A stretch of 64,000 bases of DNA from Prostheceraeus crozeri (lineage: Eukaryota > Platyhelminthes > Polycladida > Euryleptidae), in assembly GCA_907163375.1 (NCBI GenBank), contig CAJQUW010005362.1:682001-746000 (forward strand). Reading direction: 5' to 3'. The notes beneath the pieces were generated by a model. It saw only the letters and a list, made by a program, of their open reading frames with translations, searched no databases and had not been told where the DNA came from. How positions within the stretch are numbered: the first letter of the stretch is position 1; each line of letters starts with the position of its first letter. Below, piece by piece: positions 52,313 through 63,044 of this stretch. The position numbers were made by a program, and so were the translations under genes.

Positions 52313-55007
52313 CTGAAATAATGCCAAGAATGAGAGCTTTGTGTGTTTCCCTTAGCACATATCATGTTCGGTTGAATAAACTTTCGAATTGTCTACGCTA
52401 TGTCAGTGATAGTGCCATGTCAGCTAAAGATTCGGATTTTGCTTGTTTATAACAAGCCTGCAAACGGGTTCTCCATGAAAAACACATCCATCATTATCTA
52501 GTAGCACCACATGAAATCCGTCATGGCAAAGTCATCAATCGTTGACCAACTAGCAACATGAGGATGTTATAAGGAACATTTATTTATGCATTTGTTGCAT
52601 CAAGAAAAACATGATGAAACCATCATTCAACCAATGCGAGTGCCCATCAGACTGCGGAACGCGTCGAAAAAAAGAAGCAACAGCTGATTGTTGAAGTTAA
52701 ACAAAAGTATTAGTTACTAACATTGGCCAAATTATCACAAATATTGCTGACAAACATTACCTCAACAAAAAAGTTGGATGCTTGTGAAAACCAATGCTTG
52801 ATGCACCGAACACACGATAGTGAATACTTTTGATGCTTTTGACTTATTTCGATTTATTTCGAAAATGGTCAACGCATCTCTTTCGATTCACAAACATATT
52901 CATCTGTCAAAATAATTTGTTGACTTTTGACCTTGAATTTTTAAATTCTTTACAAAGTTCAAATAAAATTAATAATAATAGTAAAATTAAAATTTCTTTT
53001 TCAGCAATTTATAGATTTGTTTGTCTTTTGACCTTTCTTCTTGGGCTTCATTGCTTTTATTGATGTGCTACAATAAATTGTTGTATGTAAATAGAAGTGA
53101 CAATAGTAAAGACCTGATTTTCTTGACATCGTATTCGTTGGTACATATCGCCGGCCACTTCACGCATATCATATCACTCACATTCACTCATTGGGCACCC
53201 TCTGGTTGTCTCGATATACCCGAGAGATAGGCTGCAGGTCCTTCTTGCAACTCCATGACTTTCTTTTCTGAGCTTTCATGCTGTTGATCTCATGAGCACT
53301 GAAATGTGAGATCTATCTTCTCCATGATTCAAATCGTATTTGGAAAACGATTGAATTACTACGATCTCACGTGATAGTTTAATCTTCACATCAACCGTTC
53401 TATTTGAAATTCAAACACAGACATTGTTTGTTCTAGAAGTTCAATACTCTCAACAGCTTTAAGCACATTTTAAATTATTGTTTCGAATTGATCATGAACG
53501 TGGTTTCGTCGTTCTTATGTAAATTGAAGGTAAATTGCAAGTCTGGATAGTGTCAGAAAGACGAAATGCTTCCCGCTTTATGCGCTCATGGCATTATCGT
53601 CTTGATGGCTAAAACAATTGTCATTTTACTCAATCAACTCAACTGATAGCCGAGTAATGCATTACATCTGGTAATAATGATAATAATTGATTTTATCAGC
53701 TTTATGCAGAGCGGTACTGGGTTGCAATTTACAATAGAAATCATTCAAACACGCACAAACAAATAAATATCAACAAATTAATAAAAAATATAAACAAAAA
53801 AACAAACAAACAATAGTCAGAGCAGCCAAGAGAAGTGACTAATTCTTTTGCTTTAATAGGATAGACGCAGCTGATGTGATAAAAGTAGACGGAAATGTAC
53901 AAGAGAATCAAGGAATTTGTGGAACATGAAAAATGGTATGAGTGGGTGGAAACAGGATTATCACCGATTTTCTTTAAATATTTTTCACAAATTTCAAACG
54001 TTCCATTCATGCCGGGGAGAAAAACTTGTTGGCCCATTAACAGGCCCTCTTGATGCTCAGGACCTTGGCCATGTCGGAGGCAGGGAAGTTGCGGTTTGGC
54101 CAGCAAATGACGATGACATGTTAACTGTGGGAGATGTATGCTTTCCAAATCGCTCGAGCGTTTGAGTCCCTCAAAGCCACAGTGATTTAATCAGAATCAT
54201 GTTCCTGCTTGCCTTAATGATCATGTCATTCTGAAGAGTCCATTCAGTACAAGCCCAAGGAGCTTGATATCGGACACTTCTCTGATGAGGACTGATGATT
54301 CTTGCACTTTGGCATTGATTGTTGGCTGTTTGTCAGCTGCCTGTGTCAGGAATTGGTCGAATTGATATCACGCGTTGGCGTCTGCTTGATAGAAAGCAGT
54401 TTAGAAAGTTGATGATGACTTCATAGCATCCAAATTTGCTTTGCAGAAACTTGAGGCAAGAAAACCAAGCTGGAAAGGTTTCACCAACGAGCGGACAGAT
54501 GGATCGAGTACCAGTTTTTTTCATTAATCAGCAGAAAGGAATAATATTAACACTACGACTGATGATTCAACTTTTAATGTTGCGCTTTATTGACTGTTGG
54601 AGCGCAATTAGTGTTACAGAAGGTCTAGAAATGTTCGCCTCAAAAAATGAATATCTTATTGTCGCAATACACGGGTCAACGTTGGTGGACAGCTAATTTC
54701 GGTAGAATTGCAAAAGTGGCTCCAAAAAAGGTCGTAATCAAAGAAACAAAAAGATTTTGATAGACTCAAAAGTTTATAGGAGCTGAAGTGGTCAGCTGTC
54801 CTTTAAAATGGATTGCGTAAGTGCTGATTGATCGAAGAATAGTGCTGACTGCGACGTAGTCCTGAACTCATGCCAACTTCTAGTTGTGTGTATCAGTGTT
54901 TCGTTGACCACGGTTTCAAAGGCTACCGGTACCTCACAGGATGCCATTCCGATGACACTCGGAGTAGAAGTCAACGTTCGTGACTCGAATACGATTGTAT
55001 TTAGTGT
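52313..55007. other. Non-coding stretch, low-confidence coding hints only
   Basis: Apart from the possible exon near 53,160, a GC-richer patch at 53,980-54,150 is open in several frames on both strands without known motifs. Nothing else was supported. Confidence 0.3.
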
Positions 55008-55060
55008 CGTGTTCGTGTTCGTGTTTTGTCATTCGTGTTCGTGTTTTTGGGACAAATAGA
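55008..55060. repeat. GTGTTC simple repeat
   Basis: Iterations of TCGTGTTCGTGTTCGTG interrupted once. Confidence 0.7.
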
Positions 55061-55697
55061 GTCGTCTTATTTTCGTGTTCACAAGGAATTATTCAAAATT
55101 TCAGATTTTGAGATAATTCGTCATCTGATTTAGAGTAGATACCTTGATGACTTGAACTGTTCTTACCAGGGCTGGGGTGTCGTGCTTTTTTTGACCGACA
55201 CCGGGTTCGAGCACGACACCGGATTTTGAAAAGCACGACACCGACACCGGATAACAATAATAATAAAATTGACTGAATTGCCCGACTTTTCTTTACTTTT
55301 GCTTTGTTTTGTGTCCCTGACACAATGATTTTGATGGAAATAAAGGTTATTTCTCATAATAATAATAATAATCCTCGAAACACTGCAGGTCATACACTCC
55401 TTTCAGGAGACCTATGATCACGAAAAAACATCATTTTCTAAACAAACTGCTTTTCTAAAATAATGACAACAAAATGACTCTGAAATTGAAAGTGATGCGA
55501 TGAATAATGAACAATGCTTATGAAACGTGGTGAAACAATGGATATGATGACTAATTGAATAAACAGTGAATGATGACAAAAATGAGGATGCTTATTATGA
55601 TTACATGTGATAAGGTGATACCGTACCACTCAAAACAATTGATGGGCTTAAAACAATCAAAAACACTCAAAACAATTGATTCAGCAATCCACTCAAT

Positions 55698-56765
55698 TCA
55701 TTCCCAATTCGTGTGAAGGAAGAGGGAAACGTTCACCAAATCCTCCGCCATTGAACTTCTCAGATCGGATACAATGAAATGTAGAGATGAAAATAGGCGC
55801 TCTACAGATACTTGTGTTGGCGGGAGGCAAGACGCAACTCTGGCAGCTTCACGGATGTCCACCGGGTACATATGGATGATTTCCCACACATCCTTGCCTT
55901 TGAGCCGCCCAATGGACTCCATTTCAGTGATCAATTCATCAATTCTGGAGTTGGCTTTCTTCGACTTCCCTGCCTTTTCGAGGCGATCAAGTTCTCGAGC
56001 AAAATGGTCACTTTCCTCCTCATCCGAGTTGGTCAAATTCACCACAACATCAGCAGGCCTATGAGCCATATGAGACACGGAGGATCGTGCCGACTTTATT
56101 CGACTGTGAACCTCTTGAAGTCCCTCTCGGCCCCGCTGCAGCTGCATCTCAGTAAGCAGGAGTCGGTACCGGGCATCCACTAGGACGCCAGCCAGGAAAA
56201 TGTTATTGTCAAAAAGCGCTTCCTCGCGGCGCTTCATGGAGGCCACAATTTCCTCGGCGATCATGCCACCTTGGCGTTCAAGACAATAGATGAGTCCTTT
56301 CCATTCCTTCAAGAACGCGCCAGGAGTCGAAGACGCAGATTGAAGTCGAAGTGTGACATGATAGGGTTCTGCGAGGAGTTTGACAAGGCGTTCGACATCT
56401 TCCCATTGGGCCTCAGTGAGATAAACAGCCTCCGCACCAATATTCCGTATAACAGTCTTCAATTCGGTTAGACGCAGCACCATAAGGTACGTGCTACCCC
56501 AGCGAGTGTTCTGGTCAAGGATTGCTCCCTTCTTGTTCTCAGAGTTTCGTCGCACAATTTCGTCGAGATGAGGCACGCGAAGTGCAACCGCGATACCTCG
56601 GAGCTTCGCGATGAGACGACGAGCGCATTGACCCTTCAGTCCATCTCGAATTGCCAATTGAAGGGTGTGAATGGCGCATCGCATGTGATGGATCTGGAAA
56701 GATTCCAAGGCAGCCTCTTCTGTCCCCTCTGTACCGTCGTCGTCGTCCTCCTCCTCCATATCTGC
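55698..56765 (-). CDS. hAT transposase, C-terminal exon
   Basis: It begins after TTTTTCATTTTTCGCAG with an acidic run (MEEEDDDDGTEG), then HHMRCAIHTLQLAIRDGL (the C-x2-H region), NTRWGSTYLMVLRLTEL (with the RW and a third acidic residue nearby), and ends with the dimerisation motif LPPTQVSVERLFSSLHF and DLVNVSLFLHTNWE. 354 residues, uninterrupted. hAT transposases excise elements by hairpin formation in flanking DNA and act as multimers in the nucleus. The ZBED-like family is suggested. Confidence 0.85.
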   Translation of the reverse strand, partial: ADMEEEDDDDGTEGTEEAALESFQIHHMRCAIHTLQLAIRDGLKGQCARRLIAKLRGIAVALRVPHLDEIVRRNSENKKGAILDQNTRWGSTYLMVLRLTELKTVIRNIGAEAVYLTEAQWEDVERLVKLLAEPYHVTLRLQSASSTPGAFLKEWKGLIYCLERQGGMIAEEIVASMKRREEALFDNNIFLAGVLVDARYRLLLTEMQLQRGREGLQEVHSRIKSARSSVSHMAHRPADVVVNLTNSDEEESDHFARELDRLEKAGKSKKANSRIDELITEMESIGRLKGKDVWEIIHMYPVDIREAARVASCLPPTQVSVERLFSSLHFIVSDLRSSMAEDLVNVSLFLHTNWE

Positions 56766-57161
56766 GAAAAATGAAAAATTCGTGGTAATTGCGGGGTTAG
56801 ATCATTGATAAGACAAGTTTGCAAGCTTGTCTAGATAAGCCTAATTTTAGGCATGATCTAAACCATGCGACAACTGTATAGCCCATGACTCAAACCGGGA
56901 CAGAGAGTCTTAGTGAAACATATAAAATTCCTGGGCTTTAATTGGTTGCGATTATGGATATTAAGGTTTTGAATTGTATGGTGTACACTGTACATGTATG
57001 ATTTTAGTAAGGACAATCTTAAAAACAGTGAATAAGCTACATGAACATAAAACTTAGACGACAGGAACAATACTTCATATTGGGGGATCTCCACTTCAGT
57101 TGCAGCTATAAAAATCAATTTTCAAGTACCAGGTAACGAATTATTTTGTTAAATGCTTACC

Positions 57162-57362
57162 GATTTCTCCTTCAAGATCTTCTTGGTCTTTTTCATTGAG
57201 CCGTTGTACTGTCTTCGTCATATTGGAGGCATTGTCTACCACACAGCAGAGAACATTTTCTTTGTCGATGTTGAACTCAGCTAGACATTCCGTAAGAATT
57301 GCAGTGATGGCTTCAGAACCATGCCTCTGATTGGTGTCCCGAACTCCGAGTGTCTTCATTAC
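57162..57362 (-). CDS. hAT transposase, middle exon
   Basis: Minus strand: GTCTACTTCTCTACAG acceptor; reads AVMKTLGVRDTNQRHGSE, AEFNIDKENVLCCVVDNASN (the second catalytic Asp in VVDNASNM) and EDLEGEIG at donor GTAAGC. Phases agree with both neighbours. No stops. Confidence 0.85.
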
Positions 57363-57655
57363 GGCCTGTAGAGAAGTAGACACCAACGTGTAAAGATAAA
57401 GAAAGGTAAATGGGCTTATATATTTTGATGCACATGATTTGTATGATGTACTATTGAGGACATCAATTATATAGATTTATTAATTACAAGTTTAAGATTA
57501 TACAAAGTAGCATCGGAATGCAACCCTTCTGCAATTAGTTAGTCAAAACAAATTAAGTGCTAAGTTTATTACTTATCTCTGCATGTACATTGTAAAACTC
57601 TACTGTGTCACACTAATAGGTAGGCCTATGATTAGTTGTCTGGAGAATGGCTCAC

Positions 57656-58183
57656 CTGTCCATCCTTGCAAAATTGTACGTTGACTCCAAGATAATTCTT
57701 CCTGTGTCTTGTGCATGCGTCAGTCTTCAAGAAAACACACTTATCTTTGAGATCTTGTTTAAGGTTTTCTTTTCGGGTGTTTGCTTCACGTATGACAAGT
57801 TCTCGTACCGAGTGCCGATCCAGAGAGACATTCAGGGATGCAGCTAATTGGCCACTGATTTTCCGAAATCCAGGAGACGAAAAAAAAGACAAGGATGCAC
57901 CACCACGGACGACCATGTCAATAATGCCATCTTTAAACTCCTTCTTTGTCATCTTGACTGTTATTGTGTATGCGACTGGAGTGAAGAAGGACTTGATTGA
58001 TTGCTGTGTTGTCTTTATCTTCTTATTGACAGGCTGTTGAGTATCCTCTTTCTCCTGTGCGACTACCTTTGCCGCAGTCTTCGTATGACATCGCTGTAGA
58101 TGCCTCATCAAGGTGGCCCCGCGTGATCTTGATGTAGAGTGGTGAGCCAAGTGCAAAGATGCAGAAATGCACTCTCCAAAATT
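57656..58183 (-). CDS. hAT transposase, BED-finger exon
   Basis: Reads GATLMRHLQRCHTK (the second half of a BED zinc finger), basic KKIKTTQQSIKSFF, then FFSSPGFRKISGQLA, RHSVRELVIREANTRKE and VFLKTDACTRHRKNYLG with the first catalytic Asp, to donor GTGAGC. The first Cys pair of the BED finger is not clear, and the frame stays open upstream to about 58,265, so the 5' boundary is uncertain; the limit given is an AG acceptor at 58184. Confidence 0.75.
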
Positions 58184-58539
58184 CTGAGTACTACGTATAT
58201 TAGGCTGAACCTGAACTAGTTCAATTCTACGCAGAGTAGCGAAACAATGCCTGGAGTTACTCAGTTAGATATTTTTTAAGTATAATGATTTAAGTAACTT
58301 AACTTAACTTTACTCAATCATGTTGAGTAACGCTGTTGAGTACGATGTATAAGCCTACGGACTGATGGCCTACATCTAGAAAAGCTGATTCAAGCTTTAG
58401 TTCATATAAAACATACTATAGCTACCCAATATAGTCTACAGTATTTAATCAATTGCAGGGCGCTAGACGACAAATGGTAAATAGTAGGGTAAATCTTAAT
58501 AATAATACGTTTAAAAACTTTAACAACTTAAGGCCTGCA

Positions 58540-58645
58540 TACAAACCTAGTGGCCCGCCTTACTTAAGGAAAGTGGTCCTCCAGGACCCTTGCGGGCCAC
58601 TTAAAGCGGCCCACTCCCTTAACCTGGTTGCCAACCACTACTCTA
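58540..58645. mobile_element. hAT-type terminal repeat (right end)
   Basis: CGGCCCACTCCCTTAACCTG then GTTGCCAACCACTA reads in reverse as TAGTGGTTGGCAACCAGG, the style of hAT (Charlie/Zaphod) ends. No left partner was identified, so it is a fragment. Confidence 0.45.
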
Positions 58646-59318
58646 CAGTATATAGAGTATAGAATGCAGACTATCCATTAACTTAATTAAATGTAAAATA
58701 CAAAAAGTCTGCATTTTTCAGCTGTTTAGTTACGGTGTTTGTTCATGAGATGAAGCTCCGTTTGGCAGCCACATATAACGTAAGACAACTGGCGATGCGA
58801 TGCTCACGGGTGTCGACAAAAATGTGAGTGAGCGAGAGCGATGAAAGTAATTTTACTCTACACTGATTAATTACAAGTTACAAGTACCGTATACAATGTA
58901 GGCATAGCCTAAGTAGGAATTTAAAACAATAATGATTAAACGTACCTTCTGGCTTAGGGGGCATTTTCGTTTCCACCGTGACGTGTACCTGAGACGTTGA
59001 GACGAAGTGGGACGATGAGATGCCGTAGATAATTGTTAAAATTATTTAATTATTATTTAATTAGTTAATGCCGTAGATAATCCGTAGTTTAATTCTGATT
59101 GCAAACGGTAATTCATCGCTTGATGATCGCTTATCATCATGTCTTGAATAAGCGCTTATATGATTAGTATTGTACCATAACTGCTCTTGATTCGTAAACT
59201 TTGTACCAGTTAGCTCGCCTATCTGGTAGTTCGTGTACATGTCAATCAATCTTCGTTAACAACTTTGTTTCAAATTTATTATTTTTCCGAAATTCGAAGT
59301 AGTGATTTATATTTTCAG

Positions 59319-59520
59319 CCTCTGACATGGATTTCAACTTCGCAACGCCTTCTTCACTTATCGAACAGTCAGAGTACAAGGTGGAAACTTCCAGAATGCC
59401 TATACAATGCTCCTGAGCCAGAACTTCATCTCAGCACTCCACCCCATCACAATAATCCTGAAATAGAAAAACTTCTGAGTGAGGATTTGGGAGGATATCC
59501 TCCTTATCAACAACAGAGAA
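59319..59520 (+). CDS. Host exon, probably 5' part of the uS14m transcript
   Basis: Plus strand: TTTATATTTTCAG acceptor; 202 bp reading PLTWISTSQRLLHLSNSQST, LPECLYNAPEPELHLSTPPH and SEDLGGYPPYQQQR plus one base; donor GTACGT. Its ending phase matches the uS14m exon at 61477 (A plus TA gives Ile). The Ser/Arg-rich start could be part of a mitochondrial targeting sequence, but mammalian uS14m has no such long N-terminus. It may belong to the same gene or to an unrecognised one. Confidence 0.5.
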
Positions 59521-60739
59521 GTACGTTTATTTGCTGCTTCAATTTCAAGTAGACTTTTACACTTAGCACTTTTTGTTATAGATCAATGTATGTGTGATCC
59601 AATGTAATCGACGTGAAGTCGCATACCAACACATTTTGTAGTGCTTACCCTGTACACCACTTAATTAATCGTAGTAGGTAGCAAGTTTGAGTATGTTTTC
59701 GACACATTCTGCGAAAAATATTCTTGAAAGTAACATCGCCATGTTGAAAGAAATTTTAATATAAAAATAGGCACGTACGTGTATGCACTACTGTTAGATA
59801 GCACGCTAGCCGAGTTGTCTAGCTTTGCATGGAGTGATGGAGCATGGAACCTAGTGTTCATGCATTCATCCTGAAATTGTCTATAGTGGATATAAAAAGA
59901 AAAATGATCCTGTAGGCTGACGAAATTTTAGCACCATTTGCATTTGTTTGTGTATTTCCTAGTATGAAGATTCTCCAGATATTGAGTGATGTTCGCTCAG
60001 ACGAAGACAATTTCTATTAAGCTGAAAATCCCGCAACTTAAAATGATTATGAGGCTATCCTTCATTTTCAGCAAAATGTTGTTGAATAGACTTTTAAAAG
60101 CATGGAATAGTGGATTCAGATTTGGTGTAAGATTCGTAATTGCCTCGTAGAGAAAAAAATTCTGCATCATTTTTTGTTGAACGAAGAGTTATTTTCAATT
60201 TTTCATTTTAGCATTATTTCACATGTTTTACAACCACATATACTGTAAATATTTCACGTGCAACAAAAGATCGACAAGTGATGTCACCATGTTGAACGTA
60301 GCTTCCCTGAGAAATTTTTATGATTTATTCATTCAAACATCTGTGATCCTCAAAGTGGATATGATACATTTTGTGTCTGGCTTTTTTTATATCAATCTAA
60401 AAATGATCAGCCCTTTCTCTGAGTGAATTGATTATAGCTTAAAAAGTTGTGACTTTATTATTAGAATGTGAAAGCATTACAGTTTCTTGAAATAACGTTT
60501 CTGCGGAAGAAGGAGCCGATTAAAGCTGTTAATCGCCTTTGGATAAACTAGTTTCCTTCGATTTGAAAATGAGGTTACACTGCATTACTTATATAAAATT
60601 GCATTACACGGTTAAGGCATAAACCTAAGCATCTATTCGACTGAAATGTTGAATTGTGTTTTTTTCCATTCAATTATATAGTTAAAGTATTTTGTTTTAT
60701 ATTTTATTTGATCCTATTTAAAGTATTTTTATTGGATCC
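59521..60739. other. Intron-like stretch
   Basis: AT-rich and without supported features, upstream of an inserted LINE end. The open frame at 60223-60426 is featureless. Confidence 0.3.
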
Positions 60740-61452
60740 TCTTGGATATCTCCTGTTTCCTCTGCTCGATGCTTGGGAGTCGACATTGATTCAGAACTAT
60801 CTTATCAAGTTCATATAAATAAACGGGCTGCCGCCTGTTTTTCGATGCTAAGAAAAATCCGGTCCATTAAAGCGTCATTACCTCGTTCAGTTTTAAGGAA
60901 TGTGATCTCTTCCTTGGTGATACAACGTCTGGATTATTGTCTCTCTGTAGGATATGGCTTGCCCTCTTGTCTTAGACGGTTGCAATCAGTTCTGAATGCT
61001 GCGGCCCGTTTGGTGAATGGTACCTGTCGTTATTGTGCAATCACTCCCCTGCTCAGGGATCTTAAATGGTTACCAATTGAGAAACGCATTGACTATCGAT
61101 TGTGCACTCTTGCCTTCTCCTGTCATCATCAACTGGCGCCTACTTAGCTTGTCTCGGATTTTCAAAAAGTGTCATCAATATCTCGGGGATATCAACTTCG
61201 CTCTTCTGATGAGCGACTTTTTCTGGTTCCAACGATCTTTAATCGTTGCTGCAGTACGTGCCTGGAATGGTCTTCCTTCTCATCTCAGGCAAATTGACAG
61301 TCTTTGTGAGTTCAAGAAACATGTTAAGAATCACTTTTATGAACTTTCATTCTTTTAGTCTGTGCTTTTATTATTATTGTAAAGTGGTCTTGCAGTCCTG
61401 TAACTAAATGCCACTAAAATATAATTCTCATGAAATTGAAATTGAAAATTGT
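60740..61452 (+). mobile_element. LINE 3' end (CR1/L2/Jockey-like), 5'-truncated
   Basis: Plus strand: GVDIDSELSYQVHI, LPRSVLRNVISSLVIQRLDY, LPSCLRRLQSVLNAAARLV and LLRDLKWLPIEKRIDYRLC, the thumb and connecting region after the RT. A frame change near 61,140 is followed by RAWNGLPSHLRQIDS and FKKHVKNHFYELSFF to a stop. The 3' end is ATGAAATTGAAATTGAAAAT, a short tandem tail typical of this group. It ends about 25 bp before the uS14m exon. Confidence 0.85.
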
Positions 61453-61476
61453 TACAGTTCAGTATTTTTGCTTCAG

Positions 61477-61607
61477 TAAAGAAAGGATGGTTGGATTGGA
61501 AAATGATTCGTGATTACAAACGAAGATGTATCGCTCAACACTTTGCTCCTCTTCGACTTCGCTTGAATGCCATTAGGAAGAATACGATCATACCAAAGGA
61601 AGTCCAG
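61477..61607 (+). CDS. MRPS14: Mitochondrial ribosomal protein uS14m, internal exon
   Basis: Between acceptor TATTTTTGCTTCAG and donor GTAAGT, 131 bp encode KKGWLDWKMIRDYKRRC then IAQHFAPLRLRLNAIRKNTI and IPKEVQ. Recalled human MRPS14 has YVDWRMWRDVKRRKMA and ERLRINSLRKNTILPK at the same spacing, a clear match. uS14m is a small-subunit protein of the mitochondrial ribosome. The C-terminal part with its conserved RxRN..C..TGRPRG-like motif was not found and should lie past the right edge. A LINE tail sits immediately upstream in the intron. Confidence 0.8.
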
Positions 61608-61741
61608 GTAAGTCAACTTAGTTTTGACAATGTCAATGATAAATTGTATTGAAGAACTTTAGACTACGTCTTTGTCAATTCAATAAACAACAACTACCTG
61701 AAGCAGAGCATTAAAAAAAAGGAAAATGTTTTGATAGTCTA

Positions 61742-62259
61742 CTTTAATGTCGTTAACAGATGGAGGTAATCGATATTTTGATAAAAAATGCTGGTGAACA
61801 AGGCTGGTATTGCAATTAAGATGTTCTTGGATTCTCCTCATGGTGCATTGTGTTTCACCAATGTAATTATCATTTCATTAATTACATGTGATCTTGTGAA
61901 CAACATTTTTCAAATAATGAATATGACTATTTTTACAAAGGCAGGACTTACAAGGAATTGATTCCTTCTTTTTTATTTGTCAGTTTCCGTAACACCACCA
62001 AAAAAATTCTAGTAAGTAAAATAAAAAAGAAAGAATCAATTCCTTGAAAGTCTTGCCTTCGTAATAATGGTCACATTTGTTATTTGAAAAACGTTGTTTA
62101 CCAGATCGTATGTAATTAATGAAATGATAGTTATTTTGGTGAAGCGCAATGCACCATGAGAAAGAGAATCCAAAAACATCTTAATTGCAATAACAGCTTT
62201 GTTCACCAATATTTTTATCAAAACATCGATTGCCTCCATCTGCTAATGGCATTAATGTA
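61742..62259. repeat. Long foldback: about 238-bp inverted arms, about 38-bp loop
   Basis: Arm 61742-61979 and arm 62018-62259 are imperfect reverse complements (roughly 85% by eye), sharing CAGATGGAGG, TTGCAATTAAGATGTT, CATTTCATTAATTACAT and AAGGAATTGATT. The minus-strand open frame at 62036-62239 covers one arm and has no known domain. The unit would lie in an intron of the uS14m transcript. Confidence 0.8.
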
Positions 62260-62700
62260 GAAATCTTACAACGCAATTTTATTAATGTTTGCGAACGCAA
62301 AATTTGTAAGAGATATTTCATCTAAGCCAAAAGATCTGGAATCAATGTGATGTATAGTTGTATGTAAAATGACGTCTTGTATAAAATTCACCATAGTATT
62401 CAGTTTGCATCCCATTTTTGAAAATTTTCTGTGGTAGACTGTCGAAGACATTTTCCTTCTATTTTCTTTCTTCTTTAATGCTCTGTTGTAAGCAGTTGTT
62501 CTTTTATTTACCTAACAAAGACGTAGCAGAAAGCTCTTCAATAGAATTTATCATTGACCTTGTCTTCGTTTTCAAAATTAAGCAATTATGTCAATGGTGA
62601 ACCGAATAAATAAGTCAGCTTAGGTATTGACTGAGATTAAAATATTTATCTCATACGAGACTCGTGTTAGGGAACAAAATATCCAACGTATGATTTAGAG
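62260..62700. other. Non-coding stretch
   Basis: No exon, RNA gene or repeat end was supported. Confidence 0.3.
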
Positions 62701-62760
62701 CAGTGGTAGGCAAACTTTTCCCATTCATGACCACATTGAGGATCTAATGAGCCTCGCGAT
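62701..62760 (+). mobile_element. hAT-type left terminal repeat
   Basis: CAGTGGTAGGCAAACTTTTC matches the CAGTGGTTC(T/G)(C/T)AAACTTTT pattern of hAT ends. A second, similar end in the same orientation lies 344 bp away, so this may be the outer or an older element; its partner would be beyond the window. Confidence 0.5.
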
Positions 62761-63044
62761 ACAAAGGTTCCAATATACAATTTCAGATTTAGTGAGACTA
62801 TGAAAGTAGACTATGTACGGTATTGTTGCTGTCTGTGAAGAGACTCACTTCAGTCATTACCATATAAGCTCATAGGCATCCTTCTCGCAAAATTACTGTT
62901 AAATTTTAGTACACCAAGTACTGATTTCGAGCATTGGGTCAATTTGAGAAAATTTCTTGTCTAGCTTGACGTGGTAATTAAAATGCATCTAGGTTTGTTA
63001 ATTTTCTTCTAGTACAATTACTTTTATTTAAAGAAAATTATCCA

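Larger units (their letters stand above)
55167..58980 (-). mobile_element. hAT element with multi-exon transposase gene
   Basis: The minus strand encodes three exons joined at consensus splice sites, all in phase and without stops. CAGGGCTGGGGTGTCGTGCT at 55167 followed by CGACACCGG repeats looks like the 3' terminal repeat of a hAT element. The matching 5' end was not found, so the right limit is only the most upstream candidate exon (MPPKPE at about 58,958-58,976 with donor GTACG). This is either an element with a decayed end or a captured transposase gene. Confidence 0.6.

Noticed and set aside
53980-54150. GC-richer patch with MSSSFAGQTATSLPP or MAKVLSIKRAC as a first exon
   Set aside because: Several competing frames on both strands; donor phase does not fit the membrane-protein exons, and no motif was seen.
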